Source: Haemonchus contortus
Lineage: Eukaryota > Nematoda > Chromadorea > Rhabditida > Trichostrongylidae
Direction: 5' to 3'
DNA length: 64,000 nucleotides
Assembly (NCBI GenBank): GCA_000469685.2
Contig: LS997567.1
Coordinates: forward strand, 2,860,663 to 2,924,662
Part shown: positions 59,221-64,000 of the stretch, piece by piece
Numbering within the stretch: position 1 is the first letter of the stretch
Layout: every line of letters begins with the position of its first letter
Translations under genes and position numbers: made by a program
Notes under the pieces: generated by a model
Seen by the model: only the letters and a program-made list of their open reading frames with translations
Database searches by the model: none
What the model was told of the DNA's origin: nothing

Positions 59221-62200
59221 ATGCAGATCACTTCTCTGCTGATATTGATGACCGTATCAGTGGTTGTTTATTCGGACCACGGTAATAATTTTCAATTTGA
59301 AATGAGCATCCAGATAAGTACTGCAGTAGCAGTTGTAAGCACCGAATATTGATCGTTAATCACCGTGTAGATCAAAATTGTCGCACGAGTAGATAGAATT
59401 CTGAGAAATACAAATTGTGGTAATATCAATTATTAATCTTTCATGAGATGCTTTACAAATTGACCTATTCGCATATTTATTGAAGTCGGTCTAAAGTGCA
59501 ATACATCACCCTGGGTAGCGCCGTGCATGACTTCCGCATTCGATTTCCGGCAATTTTTTGTTGTGCAGCTGGCATATGCGCTGTTGAGATTTCCCTTTAA
59601 TATTTCATCTCCTAAGGGATGCCCTAATTGAATGCAGATTTGGTGGTCATTATGATGTAAATCTTCCGAAAGATGACGTGACGAAGCATTTGGTCCCATC
59701 CATAAATGTTGATCCCAGGATCATGTGTGTGGTAACGGCGCTCGTTGTCATTGCACCACGATTGGCTGCGCTAGTTTTGGTTGGGTCTCGAAACGAAAAA
59801 AGGATCAAAAAAGGATCGGTGTTGCTAAAACTTTCGTATAATTACGTCTAAATTCGTGAGGCTATCTCAAAAATTTTGAGGATTCGAGCTGAATTCCATT
59901 GAGATCGCACCAGTTGTGCCTTTGTGTTCGCTCTTTGGCCGAATGTTCATCAACCATTCTGATGTTTCTTTCCTCATCCGACATTGTCAAGCTAAATTTT
60001 GTGTCTCGCAAATTTAATCGTTCTCCCGCTTCCATTGAAAGCTCGTGAGAGGCACAGAGCAATGGTGAGCGGCACAGCAAAATTCTAAGTTGAGAGTCAT
60101 TGGCATTAGGCGATGAAGGGGTTCCCAACCATTGTCCTGGACACCATCATGGCTAGCTACATGTGATTGTTTAGTGTTTACATTGTTCTTTGATATCAAT
60201 ACGATTTAACTGCCTCTATCTTGTTAGGGAGAGGGCTGAGAAAGGGGGAAGGCTGTAGAAAAGAGGTGAATTCGAGCAGAAAATTCGATTTGGCTTTTCG
60301 CGATTTCTTGAATATTTTCTTAGGCCTTCTACTCAGTCGAAACCCTAAAAGTACTAGAAAGTCATACAAAGTTACCTGTACAGTGATCTTCCTTAAAATT
60401 TGGAAAGTTCCTACAAAGATGATGCATATGTAGCTTAACAAGTTACAGAAAGCGGTAACATGATGCCAATGGGAGCGATGTCAATTTATTGAAATGAATT
60501 TTTACTAAATGCATCATATGCATCTCAATTGCATTTTTAAAATAATATAATGCTGTGGGAATTGATATGCTGCTTTTGTTTGCTCCAGTGGGAGGGGCGT
60601 GGTTTTTCACTGGGCGGGATTTACAGGTCACAACATCAAATATTAAAAGCGAATGCTTCACTCGTCACAGAAGAACTTTCACTTGGAGGGTTGGGACTAT
60701 TTTTAGAAAGCTTCTCTTTTACTCATCAACCCGAAGTCTATTCATAGTTAGAAACAGAAATTTTCGAAGGATTCGAAGAGTCAAAATATGTGGCCAAAAC
60801 TTTGAGAGATTTCTCGCAATGAATGACAGGCTCGATGAGGCGGTTTTGCATGAACCTCCTCTTGAAGGGTAAGACGGCTGTCGTAACCTATTAGATAATC
60901 CATATGTCAGTTGAAAGACCTCTCATCACATAATGAGCCCATGACAGCTGTGCCATGCCGAGGACACATCTTACTGATGTCGGATCCCCATTAGTGAATT
61001 TATTGGGACAAGAAAAAGCTCTGCGACACTTTGAACTCCACTTCCGGGAATTTTTCTTCGGTAAAAAAAACATCAAGAAGTTTCAAACATGATCTGTGGG
61101 AGAGGGACGGAAAAGGGGCGGAGAGGTTACCCAAATACTGCTGTCCAGGTGATGGTGCTATGTACTAGTAATATTCGGAGTATTTTTTTTGAAATGGAGG
61201 CGTCATGACTGCGCCGGTGAACTTCTTCTGATTAACAGATACCTGTACAGAACTGACACATACAGAGATATACCCTCCCCCAACAGCAAAACGTTCCCAG
61301 ATTGGAATGAAATCGGAAGGAAGATCGTGAGTTTGATTGGGGAGTTAGATTTCTTTTGCCCTGTAGCAGTTTTCGAATTTCGAGCACTTTCTGAATTGAA
61401 ACTAGTTTTAATGAGGAAAAATTTTTACAAGTTCGTCATCCACATGTGTATGTTTTGTGTGTATGTGTTGTGTGTATGTGTTGTGTGTGTTATGTGTGTG
61501 TTGTGTGTATGTATGTGTTGTGTGTTACATGAGTGAGGTCAGCTCGTACGAAAGTTGCCAGTTATCCTAAAAAAAACCTCTTTTCGAGGCAACTATCAAC
61601 CAGGTATAAAAGACTGACCAATTGGAGAAGTGCCATGGCTCATTCGTCTCCGCCCACACCCGTCATAAACGGCACTTATTGCCTATTTACTACACTTTCT
61701 ATTCATTTCAAATTGCATAATGAAAAATTCTGTCTGAGGTCAAAGTTCCTCTTCCTCCTTTTCCAAGCATCTCTATAAGTTTTATTTCAACTCGAATGTG
61801 GCTAGTTTTCCTACCAGCACGGAGTGCACTATCGACTTATATTTTCCGGAGCATTTTGCTCGCTCTAATGGTTTTATTCGAAGAATTTCTGGAGGCTTGT
61901 CCAAAGTGCTGTGACGACAATTGGATGTGGCCAGAAAATTCGCACGCGCCGAGATGCTAAGAGGGTCTCTAGAGGGTTGAAACATTCTGTGCTGCGACAT
62001 TCGCTCGCTTATTGACAGCTCTGAAAATGAATGAAAGGGCTCAGCTGGCAAAGGATATTTGACTGATGGGTTTTAGTTGGTGTTACTGTGAAGTAATCGG
62101 ATTTCTATTACCCATGGGCTTAGTTGCACTCGTTTTTATCATTTACTTGCCCCTTATACTTTTCATTTGACTGTGCCCCCTCCCCCGAGCTATACAGTAA

Positions 62201-62775
62201 ATAAAAACAGGAAATGCCTGGTTAGTAATGAAAAAAAAACTAAAAAAACTGTAAAACTGCTTAAATACGCAAAAGAAATGATCCGTTTATCTGTGAACAA
62301 AACTTGGGCGTGGGCGAGTTCTTCGAAGTTTAGTTGCAGTAGAACTCAGCTCTGCGATTTCAAAAGGTGCACAGTGCATGGCGCGAATTCGGATACTCTT
62401 AAGCTCTTGATGTGTCAAAAAATCAGCGTTCTTTTCTCTTTTTTTGTAAAGCAAGTTTTCAAAATAGCCACTCGAAACAGAGCTATGAAAAGGAAGAATT
62501 TCCAAATAGATGAGAAACTTAAACGGCTGAGTGAAAAATAAAATGAAGAAAGGATACCTAAAAAGAGTGATTCAGCAACAGAAATTTTTTAAACAGCTGA
62601 AGAAGTTGAACGAAAAATTCTACTTCCGGAAAATAACCTCTGATTACAATTTTGTTTTACAGATCGGCCTAGGGTCGCATGGGTACCAATCGAGACCCGA
62701 AATATCAGCGAAGTAGTCGGCAAGGCACTTGAGGGCAGTGAAGAGCGACTGGTCAGAATAGGGAAAATGCTTACG
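59221..62775 (+). CDS. Secreted or membrane protein, first two exons; continues beyond the window
   Basis: Exon 1 (59221-59281) encodes MQITSLLILMTVSVVVYSDH, a textbook signal peptide with likely cleavage near YS-DH, and ends in phase 1 at a GGTAATAA donor. Exon 2 (62663-62775) follows TTTTGTTTTACAG and ends before GTGAGTAC, both strong sites. Only the phase-1 frame is open in exon 2. It yields 38 codons including the shared one, beginning DRPRVAWVPIETRNISEVVG, then a charged helical-looking stretch with one N-glycosylation sequon (NIS). Exit is in phase 0. The two exons fit each other in phase across a 3.4-kb intron; a further exon between them is not excluded. I do not recognise the family. 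Remaining exons must lie past 64000 or in the repeat-filled 62776-64000, where I saw none. Confidence 0.55.
59470..59775 (-). mobile_element. Possible divergent SINE in the intron
   Basis: The minus-strand phrase TCGTGGTGCAATGACAACG resembles the family 1 A-box region. The distal ATCGAATGCGGAAGTCATGC resembles the family 1 body (GTCGAATGCGGGACGCATC in the 48-kb copy, read on minus). The B box is poor. Weakly supported. Confidence 0.3.
59776..62662. other. Intron sequence without recognised gene
   Basis: Minus-strand frames at 59862-60199 and + frames at 60555-60872 and 61189-61536 have no domain. A TGTGTATG microsatellite lies at 61441-61527. Poly-A-rich sequence occurs at 62228-62250. Confidence 0.35.
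61441..61527. repeat. TGTGTGTATG microsatellite
   Basis: About 87 bp of TGTGTGTATG/TGTTGTGTG units. The overlapping + frame at 61189-61536 owes its Cys/Val-rich tail to this array. Confidence 0.85.
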
Positions 62776-62994
62776 GTGAGTACGACTTTTTGTAACTGCG
62801 AAAAACCTTTTTGTAAATTACAAACTGTGACGTTATGTCAGATTTTGTTGGACAATTAATTGAGTGGAAGGGAGGGCTGACGAAGGTTGAGGGGGAGGAG
62901 TTCGTTTGGATCGGTCCACGACCGTTTATTCCAAGACCGTTTGTGAAAGTATCGATTATTTAGCCCAAGTATGAAAAATCAATACTGACAATAA

Positions 62995-63290
62995 AAAGGA
63001 TAAAGGTTAAAGTTTTTGGCGTTAATCAATCCCGTCTGAGGGATGCGCCCCCGCACTCCACTTCCATTCAGAATCGTAGTGGCGTAATGAGTGCGTATGT
63101 ACAATGACTTGCGGTGGCCAGCCGATGTACAAGTCAGTGCTTTTATCCTCCCAGACGAGTCTGGTACCAATTCACCGACCCCGGAGGGATGGAAGGCTTG
63201 GTTGGCCTAGTCGGGCATCGATCCGGGATTCGAACACCTGACCGTGCGTGTGATATAGTGCGCCACTTGCCACTACACCACCTCCGCCCT
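62995..63290 (-). mobile_element. tRNA-derived SINE, family 1, copy 3
   Basis: The minus-strand head GGTGGTGTAGTGGCAAGTGG is followed by the B-box phrase GGTGTTCGAATCCCGGATCG. The body matches the 30.7-kb copy almost throughout, including ATTCAGAATCGTAGTGGCGT. Both copies also share the flank phrase TTTTTGGCGTT at the distal end. It ends about 20 bp before the TTAA element. Confidence 0.78.
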
Positions 63291-63309
63291 AATACTGACA
63301 ATATTGACA

Positions 63310-63956
63310 TTAACCCATTGACGACCACGACGTTTTGCGGGAAAACGCCGCGAGGGACCAGCGCGCTTTTCGTCCACCCGCGACTGCAGCACACATCTGG
63401 ATTTCATGGTCCAGCATGACCGTTTTTTGATGTTTATAAGAGAAAATTATAAGTTTTTAGGAATGTTCCTTCAAATGGTTTTGGTAAGAATGCCCACATT
63501 GGTGTTTATTGATCTTTATTATGGAATCGGCACTAATTCTAGTGGTTATTCAATTATATTGCAATCATTAAAAGAAATCGTTTCGGGGAACTTTTATTTG
63601 CGTTGTATTGGGAGCTTTGCGTTTGGTCGATAACAGCGAAAATGCTAATGACGACCGTCTTTTAGAAATATCTCCTTTTTTGAAGTTTTTCAACGAACGA
63701 AGAATTCGCCAAGGTAATATAATCTTTGGAAAAAACATATTTACAACTGTAAAATTAGAAGATTTCCTAGGACCACGCTGTATATAGTTTCATTCAGGCC
63801 TGATATAATGTTTTGAGAAGAAAAATTGTAAAAAAAATGGAAATATAGATGAATAAAACAAAAAAATGCAACTGCAGTCCACATGTGGACTGCACGGTCC
63901 CACGCGGCGGAAAAGGTGCAGTCCACATGTGGACTGCATGGTCGTCAATGGGTTAA
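63310..63956. mobile_element. piggyBac-type TTAA MITE (647 bp)
   Basis: It starts TTAACCCATTGACGACCA and ends TGGTCGTCAATGGGTTAA. That is a TTAA at each border with 14-bp perfect inverted ends beginning CCC, the signature of piggyBac-superfamily elements. The interior has only an AT-rich 75-codon frame and no DDD transposase, so it is non-autonomous. Near the right end are two copies of a 22-bp perfect palindrome with core GTCCACATGTGGAC (63873-63894 and 63917-63938), 22 bp apart. Confidence 0.78.
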
Positions 63957-64000
63957 TCTACCTGATTTTCTACTGAAGTTGATTCATGTTCCATGGAATA

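Noticed and set aside
61189..61536. 115-codon frame with a Cys-rich C-terminus
   Set aside because: The Cys/Val-rich part is translated microsatellite; the rest shows no domain.
63406..63633. 75-codon frame inside the TTAA element as a transposase remnant
   Set aside because: Far too short, AT-driven, and without the piggyBac DDD or C-terminal cysteine motifs.
1..64000. CRISPR array, bacterial operon or phage features
   Set aside because: No regularly spaced direct repeats of CRISPR type, no Shine-Dalgarno-led operons; genes have spliceosomal introns.

Overview
The window is eukaryotic and reads as nematode nuclear DNA, most likely from a clade V, strongylid or hookworm-like parasite. Genes are split into many short exons with GT..AG introns and strong TTTCAG-type acceptors. 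Three coding starts sit 10 to 24 nt behind such an acceptor, the usual layout of spliced-leader trans-splicing. The closest protein families I recognise are nematode ones. The species assignment is inference; no database search was possible.

Layout. At the left edge (1-1190) is the 3' part of a decayed RTE-like LINE. A 13-exon gene on + (2359-6212) encodes a type II membrane protein with eight good and two degenerate LDL-receptor class A repeats, the architecture of C. elegans EGG-1/EGG-2. A 9-exon gene on + (7901-12874) encodes the whole of mitochondrial ATP synthase subunit b (ASB-type, 311 aa). Converging on it on the minus strand, nine small exons (19167 down to 13248) give seven transmembrane segments of a neuromedin-U-like peptide receptor; only the extreme N-terminus is missing. 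From about 19.3 to 59.2 kb I find no convincing host gene, only repeats, simple sequence and a few unassigned open stretches. At 59221 a signal-peptide exon opens a further + strand gene, with a phase-matched second exon at 62663-62775; it runs off the right edge.

Mobile DNA dominates the non-coding part. I see an inverted dimer of a Penelope-like (GIY-YIG) retroelement inside the receptor gene, a Mutator-like foldback with 9-bp target repeats in an ATP synthase intron, and a piggyBac-type TTAA element with repeated perfect palindromes at the right edge. There is also a 1.36-kb element with 33-bp inverted ends whose core motif recurs at four other places, a family of MITEs with GGCACAGTTCAC ends (nested and inverted at 43-44 kb), and at least three copies of a tRNA-derived SINE plus one copy of a second type.

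The host genes do not form a pathway: a probable egg-surface receptor, a respiratory-chain enzyme subunit, a peptide GPCR and an unknown secreted protein. All exon models were built by hand from reading phase, splice sites and family knowledge. The internal phase agreement across every junction is the main support.
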